Of a DNA stretch of 18,021 bases, positions 7,873-15,811 are shown one piece after another. The stretch comes from JBCCTX01 sp964652565 (GTDB lineage Bacteria; Bacteroidota; Bacteroidia; J057). Position numbers and translations under genes: made by a program. The notes beneath the pieces were generated by a model. That model made no database searches. It had not been told where the DNA came from and saw only the letters and a program-made list of their open reading frames with translations. The stretch covers positions 1 through 18,021 of the forward strand of contig CAZZEC010000126.1 of assembly GCA_964652565.1 (NCBI GenBank), in the 5' to 3' direction. Numbering within the stretch: position 1 is the stretch's first letter; each line of letters opens with the position of its first letter.

Positions 7873-7900
7873 TTTACACAAAATTAATAAAGCTTTAATA
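7873..7900 (+). promoter_or_regulatory. Candidate Pho-box array upstream of the response regulator gene
   Basis: TTTACA (7873), TTAATA (7884) and TTAATA (7895) are spaced exactly 11 bp apart, starting on the first base after the preceding stop codon and ending 53 bp before the regulator ATG. TAAATTTC at 7922 matches five of the six fixed positions of the Bacteroidota -7 element. This would allow autoregulation by the PhoB-type protein it precedes. The local AT-richness lowers certainty. Confidence 0.45.
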
Positions 7901-7953
7901 TAAATAAATGCGTCCTGGCTGTAAATTTCTGTATATTTAAAAAAAAAATCTGC

Positions 7954-8757
7954 ATGTCTAAACGACATCTGTATGTGGTAGATGATGAGCAGGACATACT
8001 TGATCTTCTTGAGTATTGTCTCAGAAAGGAAGGTTATGAGGTTTCCGTTTTTCAAGATGCGCCCTCTGCGCTTGAGTCTTTTGAGAGTTATCCTCCCGAT
8101 TTAATACTTAGTGATTGGAATATGCCTATCATGGATGGTTTGGAATTTTGTCGTGCAGTTAAATTTGACAACCGATATACCCATATCCCCTTCGTAATGA
8201 TCACGTGTAGAGATGATGAGATCGACATCGTATCTGCACTGGAACTCGGAGCAGAAGAATATCTTGTTAAACCGTTTAGAATTAGAGAATTAATCACACG
8301 CTTAAAGAAGATAATCAAAAGAGCGGAACTGCTCCGCCGCGTGGACCAAGATACCCATCAAACCCCCTCATCTAACAACTCTTCTTCAAATGGGCATTCC
8401 TCTATTAATGGTAATGGCCACGAGTCAGAAGCGTCTAAGCTGCCCTTATCATCACAACCTGATGTAGTAAAAAGGGGAGAGTTAATGATAGATCCCGATA
8501 CTTATCAGGCTTTACTCGAGGGATTTCCCCTGGATCTTACCTTCACTGAGTTTAATCTTTTGCTCCTACTGGCAAAGAGACCAGGAAGAGTCTTTAGTCG
8601 AAACCAGATTATAGAACTAATGAATGGTGAAGATTATTGGGCTACTGAACGTTCCGTTGATGTACAAGTCGTTGGTTTGAGAAAGAAAATGGGAAAATAT
8701 CGAAGTATGATCGAAACGGTAAGATCTGTGGGATACCGATTCAGTACTAAGTATTAA
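7954..8757 (+). CDS. PhoB/OmpR-type response regulator
   Basis: 267 residues. The receiver domain (1-120) has the acidic pair Asp10/Asp11, phosphoacceptor Asp54 (LSDWNMP), Thr84 and Lys106 (VKPF), all in place. A Ser/Asn/Gly-rich linker (about 131-170) is unusually long. The C-terminal winged-helix DNA-binding domain (175-267) contains LTFTEFNLLLLLAKRPGRVF, the recognition-helix region SVDVQVVGLRKKMG and the ending VRSVGYRF typical of PhoB. No sensor kinase adjoins it. By position it is the natural candidate to switch on the phn genes under phosphate limitation. Repeats in its own promoter and in front of phnC and the GDPD-PhoD gene resemble PhoB/PhoP direct-repeat sites. The family is certain; phosphate as signal is inference from context. 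Confidence 0.9.
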   Translation: MSKRHLYVVDDEQDILDLLEYCLRKEGYEVSVFQDAPSALESFESYPPDLILSDWNMPIMDGLEFCRAVKFDNRYTHIPFVMITCRDDEIDIVSALELGAEEYLVKPFRIRELITRLKKIIKRAELLRRVDQDTHQTPSSNNSSSNGHSSINGNGHESEASKLPLSSQPDVVKRGELMIDPDTYQALLEGFPLDLTFTEFNLLLLLAKRPGRVFSRNQIIELMNGEDYWATERSVDVQVVGLRKKMGKYRSMIETVRSVGYRFSTKY

Positions 8758-8865
8758 TCTCTGTTTACACCATCCTACCTCAATTTTCCGTTTATCTATT
8801 TATACGGATATTTCAGATATTATTATTATGATCTGCTAATACTTAACAAACAATTGTTGCATAGT

Positions 8866-8883
8866 TTTACATTGTTCTTACAT
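8866..8883 (+). promoter_or_regulatory. Weak Pho-like repeat pair in front of phnG
   Basis: TTTACA (8866) and CTTACA (8877) are 11 bp apart, and a TTAACA lies at 8843, 23 bp further upstream. The pair ends immediately before ATG 8884, too close to the coding start for a typical activator site unless translation begins further in. Reported at low confidence. Confidence 0.25.
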
Positions 8884-9321
8884 ATGAAATATGAAGTTAT
8901 GGAATATAACCTGGATTACGTGTTGGTAGAATGTAATATGGAAGCGTTGAAAACCTTCGTTGAATCATTAGAACCTCAATACGATATTCGAATTCTAAAG
9001 CATCCCTCTAAATGTATGACCATGATAGGGGCAGCCGATAGTGTAGAAAATCAACCTTTTTATCTGGGAGAAGCTTTGACCATGGAATGTGAAGTGTCTA
9101 TTTACGATAAAATCGGCTATGGAATATGTTTGGGAGATCAGCCAGTAAGATGTTATTGTATTGCAGTAATTGACGCACTGCGTGAAATCGCAGATCAAAA
9201 CTGGCAACAGGTGCTTCATTTCGTAAACGAACAGGGTCGTTTGATAGAAACAAAGGAAAGAGAAGAGTTTCATCAAATTCTTAAAACGAGAGTCGATTTC
9301 AAGTTAATGGAAGAGGCTTGA
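8884..9321 (+). CDS. phnG: C-P lyase core subunit PhnG
   Basis: 145 residues from ATG 8884; ATG 8899 is the alternative, and a TTG at 8854 is less likely. It aligns with PhnG in the segments FYLGEALTMECEVSI, GYGICLGDQPVRCYCIAVID and the C-terminal TRVDFKLMEE (E. coli SRVDFFTMV). In E. coli, PhnG is part of the PhnGHIJ core complex and is needed with PhnH, PhnI and PhnL to couple phosphonate to ribose triphosphate. It opens the ten-gene operon, 126 bp after the response regulator gene, so it may have its own promoter. phnH follows after 44 bp. Confidence 0.9.
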   Translation: MKYEVMEYNLDYVLVECNMEALKTFVESLEPQYDIRILKHPSKCMTMIGAADSVENQPFYLGEALTMECEVSIYDKIGYGICLGDQPVRCYCIAVIDALREIADQNWQQVLHFVNEQGRLIETKEREEFHQILKTRVDFKLMEEA

Positions 9322-9365
9322 TTGCACATAGGTCTTTCTTTTTCACATATAAATAAGACACTGCC

Positions 9366-9971
9366 TTGGTTAAAGAAATTTCGTATGATCCTACACATGA
9401 TGCACAATTACATTTTCGTGTTATCATGGATGCAATGGCGAGGCCAGGTAAGATCAATCAGTTTTCACATAATACTATCCATCCTCCTGAAAAGTTAAAT
9501 ACTGCTAGCGCACTTATCGGCTTTGCATTACTCAATCGCGATGTAGGGTTTCATTGTAAAGAGCTCTCAGAGGAAGTGGAGACATACTTACGGATAAACA
9601 CAGACGCCCCTTTGGTAGCGCTCAATGATGCGGATTTCATCTTTTTGGAGGGAAATTCGTCTCGGGTTGCAGATTCCCTGCAACATGTTAAGACAGGAAA
9701 TATTAAGTATCCAGAACAAAGTGCAACCTTAATTATTCAAGTGGCTGAACTTAGTTCTACTGAGATTGGGGAATCTCCGGTGTTGATACTTCGTGGTCCT
9801 GGAATTGCTTCGGAGCAGTTTGTACATGTATCACACCTACATTCATCCATTGTCGAGATATTGAAAATATTAAATGATGCTTATCCTTTGGGAGTCGATG
9901 TTTTTATCACAGATTCTCAAGGTAAGTTCATAGGTATACCCCGTACCACTCAAATGCAATTTAAAGCTTGA
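9366..9971 (+). CDS. phnH: C-P lyase core subunit PhnH
   Basis: 201 residues. The start is TTG at 9366: an in-frame stop lies at 9354, and the first internal ATG would remove the conserved HDAQLHFR segment (11-18), so a non-ATG start is needed. PhnH hallmarks are DAQ..FR..MDAMARPG (12-28), TDAPLV (79-84), ATLIIQV (120-126), LRGPGI (142-147), YPLGVD (173-178) and the C-terminal IPRTT (191-195). PhnH forms part of the PhnGHI(J) complex and has a PLP-transferase-like fold without PLP. It is separated from phnI by 92 bp. Confidence 0.9.
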   Translation: MVKEISYDPTHDAQLHFRVIMDAMARPGKINQFSHNTIHPPEKLNTASALIGFALLNRDVGFHCKELSEEVETYLRINTDAPLVALNDADFIFLEGNSSRVADSLQHVKTGNIKYPEQSATLIIQVAELSSTEIGESPVLILRGPGIASEQFVHVSHLHSSIVEILKILNDAYPLGVDVFITDSQGKFIGIPRTTQMQFKA

Positions 9972-10063
9972 CACTATACAGTTGCAGGCTCATAATAGGT
10001 ATTGAAAGTAAAATCAATCTTATAAAGTTAACATATACGAATTAGGTAAAAATTATATAAGAT

Positions 10064-11227
10064 ATGGGATATGTAGCAGTAAAAGGCGGGACTGATGCGA
10101 TTGCCAGTGCAAAAGATTTAGCGGAATACTACCGCATCAGAAATCTTACAGACCCTGTGGAGATAGGACAGATACAGGCTCAATTTAGATTGGGATTGGA
10201 TAAAATCATGGGTGAGGGTGGGTTTTATGACCCTGAGTATGCTGCGATAGCTTTTAAGCAGGCAGAAGGAGATGTACTGGAAGCAGCTTTTATTCTAAGG
10301 GCTTTTCGGGCAACTCTCCAACGAAATTATTACGGAAAAATTGATACACGAGAGATGTTTGTCAAACGCAGGATTTCGGCCTCATTTCGTGAAATTCCCG
10401 GAGGCCAGATATTAGGTCCTACCAAAGATTACACACAGCGATTGCTGGAGACAGACCTAGCCAATGAAAATATCGAACGGATCAAAGAATTCCTTTCACA
10501 GCTTGAGCATCATATAGATGAAAAGGAGATTACAGGGATACAAACTTTTGGTAAGGTCATAGACCTACTTAAGCGTGAGGGCCTGTTAAAACCAGTACAG
10601 GAAGGTGAGGATGATACATTGGTAGATATCACGAGAGAAGCGATTAAGTTTCCTGCTCCTAGATCTGCCAGGCTACAAATGCTGGCCAGAGCTGAAACAG
10701 GTGGAATCATGGCTCTTGCATATAGTAGCATGCGAGGATTTGAAGGAGTACATCCCACAGTGGGCGAACTTAGGTATGGCAGTGTACGCGTACATGTGAA
10801 CGATGGATCAGGTAGACAAAGATATGTTGGGAAAGTAGAAGTAACTGAGGCAGAAATGATAACAAGGATGCGTACAGTGAAAAAGAATTCGCTTCCATAT
10901 TTTTCAATTGGATATGGACTCTGTTTTGGTCAAAATGATACAAAAGCCATCTGTATGGGAATACTTGATCGAACATTGAGAAATCCTGGAGATGCTCCAG
11001 TCAACGATCAGGAATATGTACTATATCATACCGATGGAATTGATGCAATGGGGTTCACTAATCACTTAAAGCTCCCACATTACGTCACTTTCCAGTCGGG
11101 GTTAGATAACCTTAGAAGGGCTATTGCAGATCGTGAATTACAATCTACTACAAATGGAGATCCAAAATACAAAGTAGATATATCAAAAGAGGACCTTGGT
11201 CAAAGAGGCGATGAGAGGGAGCAATAA
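10064..11227 (+). CDS. phnI: C-P lyase core subunit PhnI
   Basis: 387 residues, somewhat longer than E. coli PhnI (about 354) because of a charged C-terminal tail (about 355-387) and a middle insertion. Conserved PhnI segments are YVAVKGGTDAI (3-13), RRISASFREIPGGQILGPT (102-120), RLQMLARAETGG (203-214), LALAYSSMRGFEGVHP and GYGLCFGQNDTKA. The metal-binding NHLKLPHY (His334, His339) is also kept; in the E. coli core complex it contributes to a zinc site at the interface with PhnJ. PhnI is thought to be the nucleosidase that swaps adenine of ATP for phosphonate. Its histidines are intact although the PhnJ partner is altered. Confidence 0.93.
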   Translation: MGYVAVKGGTDAIASAKDLAEYYRIRNLTDPVEIGQIQAQFRLGLDKIMGEGGFYDPEYAAIAFKQAEGDVLEAAFILRAFRATLQRNYYGKIDTREMFVKRRISASFREIPGGQILGPTKDYTQRLLETDLANENIERIKEFLSQLEHHIDEKEITGIQTFGKVIDLLKREGLLKPVQEGEDDTLVDITREAIKFPAPRSARLQMLARAETGGIMALAYSSMRGFEGVHPTVGELRYGSVRVHVNDGSGRQRYVGKVEVTEAEMITRMRTVKKNSLPYFSIGYGLCFGQNDTKAICMGILDRTLRNPGDAPVNDQEYVLYHTDGIDAMGFTNHLKLPHYVTFQSGLDNLRRAIADRELQSTTNGDPKYKVDISKEDLGQRGDEREQ

Positions 11228-11272
11228 CAGCATAAACTGTTTATTACATTTTAATAAAGTAACAAAGATATA

Positions 11273-12190
11273 GTGATACAGGGCCAGAAATTCAGTGCGA
11301 GCTATAATTACGCGTATATAGATGAATCTACCAAAAAGGAGATTCGAAGAAAACTTTTGAAAGCCATCTGTATACCCGGATATCAAGTTCCTTATTCTTC
11401 ACCAGAAATGCCAATCTCCAGAGGTTGGGGAACGGGAGGTCTTCATGTAACACTTTCGATTATTGGAAAAAGTGATACACTGAAAATTATCGATCAAGGC
11501 AGTGATGCAAGCGTAAATGCCTGTAATCTCAGGGATTTTGTGCAAAGAACTACTGCTTGTGATACTACTTTCGATACTGCTGAAGCAAGTATTATTCAAA
11601 CCCGTCACCGCATTACAGAAGAAAAGCTTACAGATAAGCAAATTATGGTTTTTCAGGTCCCTCAGCCTGAACCACTTCGCAGAGTAGAACCCTATGAATT
11701 CAGGACGCGGAGCATGCATGCGGAGAAGGATTATGCTAAAATGTATGTTTCTCTATATGAGTCTTATGTAAAATTTGGAGGACTCATGGTGGGAGCGGGA
11801 TATCCCGTGTTAGTACATCAAAGGTACGTAATGTCCCCTTCCCCGATTCCTCGATGGGATATCCCCAATCTTCATCAGGCTGAGTGTTTGTATCTTTTCG
11901 GTGCAGGTAGAGAGAAGAGATTATATGCAATCCCTCCTTATACAAATGTTACACCTCTGGAATTTGAAGACGTACGATTTGATATAGAGGATTTTACTTT
12001 TCAATTATGCGAATTAACCCAATATGGACCCGCTTTTATGGATGAGCTATACCACGATAATGGTTCAAAGACATTTGTAATCAATGACAGCAACTTTTTG
12101 GATAAAAAAAATGGGGATACGAAGGAGAAAATTGAACAACATTCAAATCCCTATATAGAAAAGCGCAAAGTACAATTAATTGAAAAATAG
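11273..12190 (+). CDS. phnJ: C-P lyase subunit PhnJ lacking three of four radical-SAM motif cysteines
   Basis: 305 residues from a GTG start at 11273 (in-frame stop at 11255, no usable ATG). Most of the protein matches PhnJ strongly: KAICIPGYQVP with the glycyl-radical Gly (Gly36, E. coli Gly32), RGWGTGG, KIIDQGSDAS, IIQTRHRI (His112), QVPQPEPLR, RYVMSPSPIP and LFGAGREKR. The family's iron-sulfur motif CX2C-X21-C-X5-C (E. coli Cys241, 244, 266, 272) reads here Cys246, Thr249, Ile270, Leu276. Only the first cysteine remains, while flanking residues still align (MDE, TFV, ND). No frameshift explains it, since neither other frame restores the cysteines. Other cysteines (33, 84, 96, 205) are scattered. 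The role would be C-P bond cleavage, but the classical radical chemistry should not be possible as drawn. phnK starts 3 bp later. Confidence 0.92.
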   Translation: MIQGQKFSASYNYAYIDESTKKEIRRKLLKAICIPGYQVPYSSPEMPISRGWGTGGLHVTLSIIGKSDTLKIIDQGSDASVNACNLRDFVQRTTACDTTFDTAEASIIQTRHRITEEKLTDKQIMVFQVPQPEPLRRVEPYEFRTRSMHAEKDYAKMYVSLYESYVKFGGLMVGAGYPVLVHQRYVMSPSPIPRWDIPNLHQAECLYLFGAGREKRLYAIPPYTNVTPLEFEDVRFDIEDFTFQLCELTQYGPAFMDELYHDNGSKTFVINDSNFLDKKNGDTKEKIEQHSNPYIEKRKVQLIEK

Positions 12191-12193
12191 ATC

Positions 12194-13054
12194 ATGAATT
12201 CATCTGACGTTATACAGAATCCTGAATGGTTGCTTCGAGTGGAGGACTTGACAAAGATCTATGGATATCCCGGCCCTGAAACAATCCAACAAACCGGACC
12301 GGCCTTTGGTACTAACGTATGCCCCGATACAGGAAGTATTGTTGCCTGTGCAGAAATCAATTTTGAACTATATCCGGGAGAAGTGCTGGGCATTGTAGGA
12401 GAGAGTGGATCGGGAAAAAGCACCGTGGTACAGTTGCTGTATTTCGATTTGGAAAAAACAGCCGGACATGCCTATCTAAAAGAGTATAAGGATGGGACAG
12501 TGAATATGTTGGATATATCTGCTCCCTTAAAACGTTATCTACGAAATCACAAGATGGGGATGGTTTATCAAAATCCCCGTGATGGGTTAAACTTCAGGTT
12601 TTCTTCTGGCGGAAATATTGCGGAAAAATTGCTACGGGCAGACCTTTACCACGTAGAAAAAATTCGGAATAGAGCTTCCTATTTGTTGGATAGGACAGAA
12701 GTACCCGTTCCAAGAATGGATGATATGCCTGCAACATTTAGTGGTGGGATGCAACAAAGAGTACAAATTGCTAAAGCTATTGCCAACAACCCTCCATTGC
12801 TCTTTCTGGATGAAGTAACAACTGGGTTAGATGTCTCGGTTCAAGCTAAGGTCCTGGATTTGATACGAAAATTGCAACAAGAACTGGGAATAGCGATGAT
12901 TGTAGTATCACATGATTTAAGCGTTATACGTATGCTCACCGATCGCACACTAGTCATGAAAAATGGTCGTATTGTTGAAGCAGGTCTTACAGACCAAATC
13001 TTACAAGACCCTCAGCATGCTTATACCCAGTTACTTGTTAGTTCAATGCTTTAA
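12194..13054 (+). CDS. phnK: C-P lyase ABC-type ATPase PhnK
   Basis: 286 residues with one nucleotide-binding domain: Walker A GESGSGKS (69-76), Q-loop Gln126, signature FSGGMQQ (182-188), Walker B LLFLDE (Asp206, Glu207) and switch His240. GLTDQILQDPQHAYTQLLVSS at the C-terminus is typical of PhnK. Two oddities stand out. The usual DEPT/DEPTGGLD reads DEVTTGLD, with Val for Pro208. An N-terminal insert (about 24-52, YGYPGPETIQQ...NVCPDTGSIVAC) corresponds to a segment that in some PhnK proteins is a cysteine-rich knuckle, as I recall the family; only Cys43 and Cys52 remain. In E. coli, PhnK docks on the PhnJ side of the core complex and its ATPase activity is required for phosphonate breakdown. 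Confidence 0.92.
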   Translation: MNSSDVIQNPEWLLRVEDLTKIYGYPGPETIQQTGPAFGTNVCPDTGSIVACAEINFELYPGEVLGIVGESGSGKSTVVQLLYFDLEKTAGHAYLKEYKDGTVNMLDISAPLKRYLRNHKMGMVYQNPRDGLNFRFSSGGNIAEKLLRADLYHVEKIRNRASYLLDRTEVPVPRMDDMPATFSGGMQQRVQIAKAIANNPPLLFLDEVTTGLDVSVQAKVLDLIRKLQQELGIAMIVVSHDLSVIRMLTDRTLVMKNGRIVEAGLTDQILQDPQHAYTQLLVSSML

Positions 13055-13072
13055 GATTCTAAACAACACGCA

Positions 13073-13795
13073 ATGCCAATACTTTCTGTCGAAAATCTAC
13101 ATAAAACATTTACTCTCCATACCTTAAATGATAAACAAATACTCGCATTGAGTGAAATTTCATTTAGTATAGAGCAAGGAGAGATTATTGGTCTAACTGG
13201 AAAATCAGGTGCTGGTAAATCTACATTAATGAAGTGCCTATACAGAACGTACCTGGCCAATCAAGGCAAAATAATGTATCGCACAGAAGGTGGAGTGGAG
13301 GTAGATCTGGCCTCTGCGCCAGATCACATCGTCATATCGCTTCGCAAGGAAGAAATCAAATACTGTTCGCAATTTTTGGAAGTAATTCCGAGAGTAACTG
13401 CTTTAGATGTAGTTGCTTCGAGAAAAGTAAAAAAGGCTGAGGATTGGGAAGAGGCAAGAGCAGAATCCAGATTATTACTGAATATATTGGGCTTGCCACG
13501 TGAGTTATGGGATGCATATCCCGCAACATTTAGTGGAGGAGAGCAACAACGAATCAATATTGCACAGGCAATCATTTCTCAACCACGCCTACTGCTCATT
13601 GACGAACCCACTGCTTCGTTGGATCTAAAAACGAAAAAGGTTGTTATTGATAAAATACTTGAGTTGAAAGATGTAGGTACAACAGTCATATGTATCTCAC
13701 ACGATGCATTTACATTAGAACGGTTGGTCGATCGAAAGATACATTTACAAGATGGAAGATTGGAAATGAACCTTTCATCTAATATAACTAGTTGA
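13073..13795 (+). CDS. phnL: C-P lyase ABC-type ATPase PhnL
   Basis: 240 residues. Walker A GKSGAGKS (43-50), Q-loop Gln100 in YCSQFLEVIPRVTALDVV, signature FSGGEQQ (153-159), Walker B LLLIDEP (Asp177, Glu178) and switch His210. The TLHTLND segment and the VDLASAP stretch (78-83) match PhnL specifically. PhnL pairs with PhnK on the C-P lyase core in E. coli and, with PhnGHI, is needed for formation of the ribose phosphonate triphosphate. Unlike PhnK, it shows no departures from ATPase consensus. It starts 18 bp after phnK and ends 5 bp before phnM. Confidence 0.92.
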   Translation: MPILSVENLHKTFTLHTLNDKQILALSEISFSIEQGEIIGLTGKSGAGKSTLMKCLYRTYLANQGKIMYRTEGGVEVDLASAPDHIVISLRKEEIKYCSQFLEVIPRVTALDVVASRKVKKAEDWEEARAESRLLLNILGLPRELWDAYPATFSGGEQQRINIAQAIISQPRLLLIDEPTASLDLKTKKVVIDKILELKDVGTTVICISHDAFTLERLVDRKIHLQDGRLEMNLSSNITS

Positions 13796-13800
13796 AGTTC

Positions 13801-14973
13801 ATGAATGAACTATTGTTAATTAATGCTAATCTAGTACTTCCAGAGGCGATAATGGAACACGCCTCTTTACTGATTAAGGATGGGATCATCGAGGAAATAT
13901 TTCCAAAAGGATCCCTTTCTGATTCTACCTCAGATATACCACGCATAGATTGTACCCAAAAGTGGATCTTTCCAGGAATTATAGACCTTCATACCGATGC
14001 CCTGGAACATGAAATTGCTCCAAGACCTCGTGCGGATTTCGATATTGGAATTGCCCTGAGGGAATTGGAACGCAAAATGTGTGGAAATGGATATCATACG
14101 GTATATCATTCCATGTATCTTGGATATACCTCTCCAAGAGGGGGTTCTTCCATTCCCAGGGATATTCTGTTCAACAGGATTTTTGAACTTGCTCAACAAC
14201 AGACGTTGATAAGGAATAAAATCCATCTCAGATATGAGATAACGGGGATAGATGATTTTGAATTATGTATGGATTTACTCGATCAAGGATGTATAGAGCT
14301 ACTGTCAATAAATGATCATACCCCAGGACAGGGACAATACGGCAAAGAGCTATATGTTAAATCGATGATGGATAAGGGTAAGACAGAGGAAGAAGCACTT
14401 GCTTCATTGCAGGAACATCAAAATACCCCTAAACTCAGTAATGAACAATTGTATAAGATGGTCAATTTGGCACATAGCAAAGGCATTCCTATTGCTTCAC
14501 ATGACGATGACACCCCAGACAAGGTCGAGAGAATGTATAGGATGGGTGTAAGGATATGTGAATTTCCCGTGAACATGCAAACAGCGCATTTTGCTATGAA
14601 TAAAAAGATGACGGTTATCGGAGGCGCTTCAAATGTTCTAAGAGGAGGATCCTTGACAGGAAATCTACACGTTGCAGAGGGTATAGCTGAAGGCAATATT
14701 AATTGTTTATGTTCTGATTATTATCCTCCAGCCATGCTGCATTCACTGTTTACGTTGAATGAAAAATACGAAATACCCTATGAAAAAAGTGTACAACTTG
14801 TTTCTTTAAATCCTGCAGAGGCTATGGGACTTCAACGGGAGACAGGAAGTATTACCAAAGGCAAAAATGCGGATCTTATGATCCTCGAAATGATAGATCA
14901 GATACCCTTGGTTACACATAATATCGTTGGGGGAAAAATTGCTACTACCCATTCTATTACTCAATCAACCTAA
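13801..14973 (+). CDS. phnM: PhnM, ribosyl phosphonate triphosphate diphosphohydrolase
   Basis: 390 residues from ATG 13801; a TTG at 13792 overlapping the phnL stop is possible but less likely. It is an amidohydrolase-superfamily enzyme that removes pyrophosphate from alpha-D-ribose 1-alkylphosphonate 5-triphosphate. Its motifs agree with the family: DLHTDALEHEIAPRP (His64, Asp66), HLRYE (His142, Glu146), NDHTPGQ (Asp172, His173), SHDDDTPDKV (His234), GASNVLRGGSLTGN and LCSDYYPP (Asp306). All positions that differ in the 5086 paralogue are canonical here, so this is the copy expected to do the standard reaction. It lies between phnL and the 2H-phosphoesterase gene, 19 bp before the latter. 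Confidence 0.92.
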   Translation: MNELLLINANLVLPEAIMEHASLLIKDGIIEEIFPKGSLSDSTSDIPRIDCTQKWIFPGIIDLHTDALEHEIAPRPRADFDIGIALRELERKMCGNGYHTVYHSMYLGYTSPRGGSSIPRDILFNRIFELAQQQTLIRNKIHLRYEITGIDDFELCMDLLDQGCIELLSINDHTPGQGQYGKELYVKSMMDKGKTEEEALASLQEHQNTPKLSNEQLYKMVNLAHSKGIPIASHDDDTPDKVERMYRMGVRICEFPVNMQTAHFAMNKKMTVIGGASNVLRGGSLTGNLHVAEGIAEGNINCLCSDYYPPAMLHSLFTLNEKYEIPYEKSVQLVSLNPAEAMGLQRETGSITKGKNADLMILEMIDQIPLVTHNIVGGKIATTHSITQST

Positions 14974-14992
14974 TTATCAATCAACTAGTAAA

Positions 14993-15811
14993 ATGGCTGA
15001 ACACGCGACTACAATATCCGAATACGGTTTTGAACCATATCAGCAAAGACAAAAGAGGTATGTTACAGAGGAGCAACTGAAATTATCGTTAGATCGATTG
15101 CGATATGGTAATAGATTCAGATATGAGTCTGGGCAGTGGACCCCTGAATCCTATCCAGGGTTTGCTATTGTATCTATGGTAGAGAGCAATCCTGGTAATG
15201 AATCATTGATGCCGAGGTTGGAATACTATCGAAGCAGACTTGAACACAGACTAGGTAACCCGGGTATTTGTTTTATGCTTCCATTGTCGAGTTATCATCA
15301 GACAATTGCCAATACACTTTCAGCAGACAGGTATAAGCGATACATAGTGGAAAATGGTATTTTGGAAGAATATCCACATAGAATCCAACGCGTATTTGAT
15401 GAAGCACCTCATGTTCCACTGCAACATCCAATTAGAATGAGATTGATTGGGTTTAGTGTATTTGGGTCATCTATGGGCCTTTTAGGGATTTTTGAAGAAC
15501 GGACTGAATATCAGGCTATACAGAATCTAAGAGATTTTATTTACACACATCCTATTCTTAATGAGATAGATATAAGGAGGACTCGCCCATTTATAGGACA
15601 CATTACATATGCATACTTTGGACCTGAAGCAGAAAACTCGAAAGCGCATATCTTTGAGGTACTATCTGAGTTAAATAAAGAAATAGAACGGGAAGACTTA
15701 TTATTTACTATTCAGCATACTCAACTAAGGTATTATAATAATTTATCACAGTTTCAAATTCGATCAGATTACCCCACATACCATTTTTATACAGATAAAC
15801 ATGGAATATGA
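14993..15811 (+). CDS. 2H phosphoesterase-like protein
   Basis: 272 residues from ATG 14993; the frame is open to 14927 within phnM, but this ATG 19 bp after the phnM stop is the natural start. Two HxT motifs in hydrophobic strands, YHQTIAN (His102, Thr104) and GHITYAY (His203, Thr205), are spaced about 100 residues apart. This is the signature of the 2H phosphoesterase superfamily (LigT, cyclic phosphodiesterases), and the overall look resembles DUF1868-type members. Such enzymes open cyclic phosphates or 2',5' linkages. Other phn operons carry a 2H-family gene (DUF1045 type). With no phnP here, this protein is a good candidate to open 5-phosphoribosyl 1,2-cyclic phosphate. The function is inference; the fold call is fairly strong. 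Confidence 0.75.
   Translation: MAEHATTISEYGFEPYQQRQKRYVTEEQLKLSLDRLRYGNRFRYESGQWTPESYPGFAIVSMVESNPGNESLMPRLEYYRSRLEHRLGNPGICFMLPLSSYHQTIANTLSADRYKRYIVENGILEEYPHRIQRVFDEAPHVPLQHPIRMRLIGFSVFGSSMGLLGIFEERTEYQAIQNLRDFIYTHPILNEIDIRRTRPFIGHITYAYFGPEAENSKAHIFEVLSELNKEIEREDLLFTIQHTQLRYYNNLSQFQIRSDYPTYHFYTDKHGI

Noticed and set aside
8854..8883. TTG-initiated extension of phnG (10 extra residues)
   Set aside because: The extension has no counterpart in PhnG and overlaps promoter-like repeats; ATG 8884 or 8899 fits better.
12055..12110. Frameshift as the reason for missing PhnJ cysteines
   Set aside because: The other frames do not yield the expected cysteines and hit stops, while residues around the missing positions (TFV, ND) still align in frame.
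14927..14992. Upstream extension of the 2H protein into phnM
   Set aside because: It would overlap phnM by 47 bp and add a non-conserved leader; ATG 14993 at normal operon spacing is preferred.
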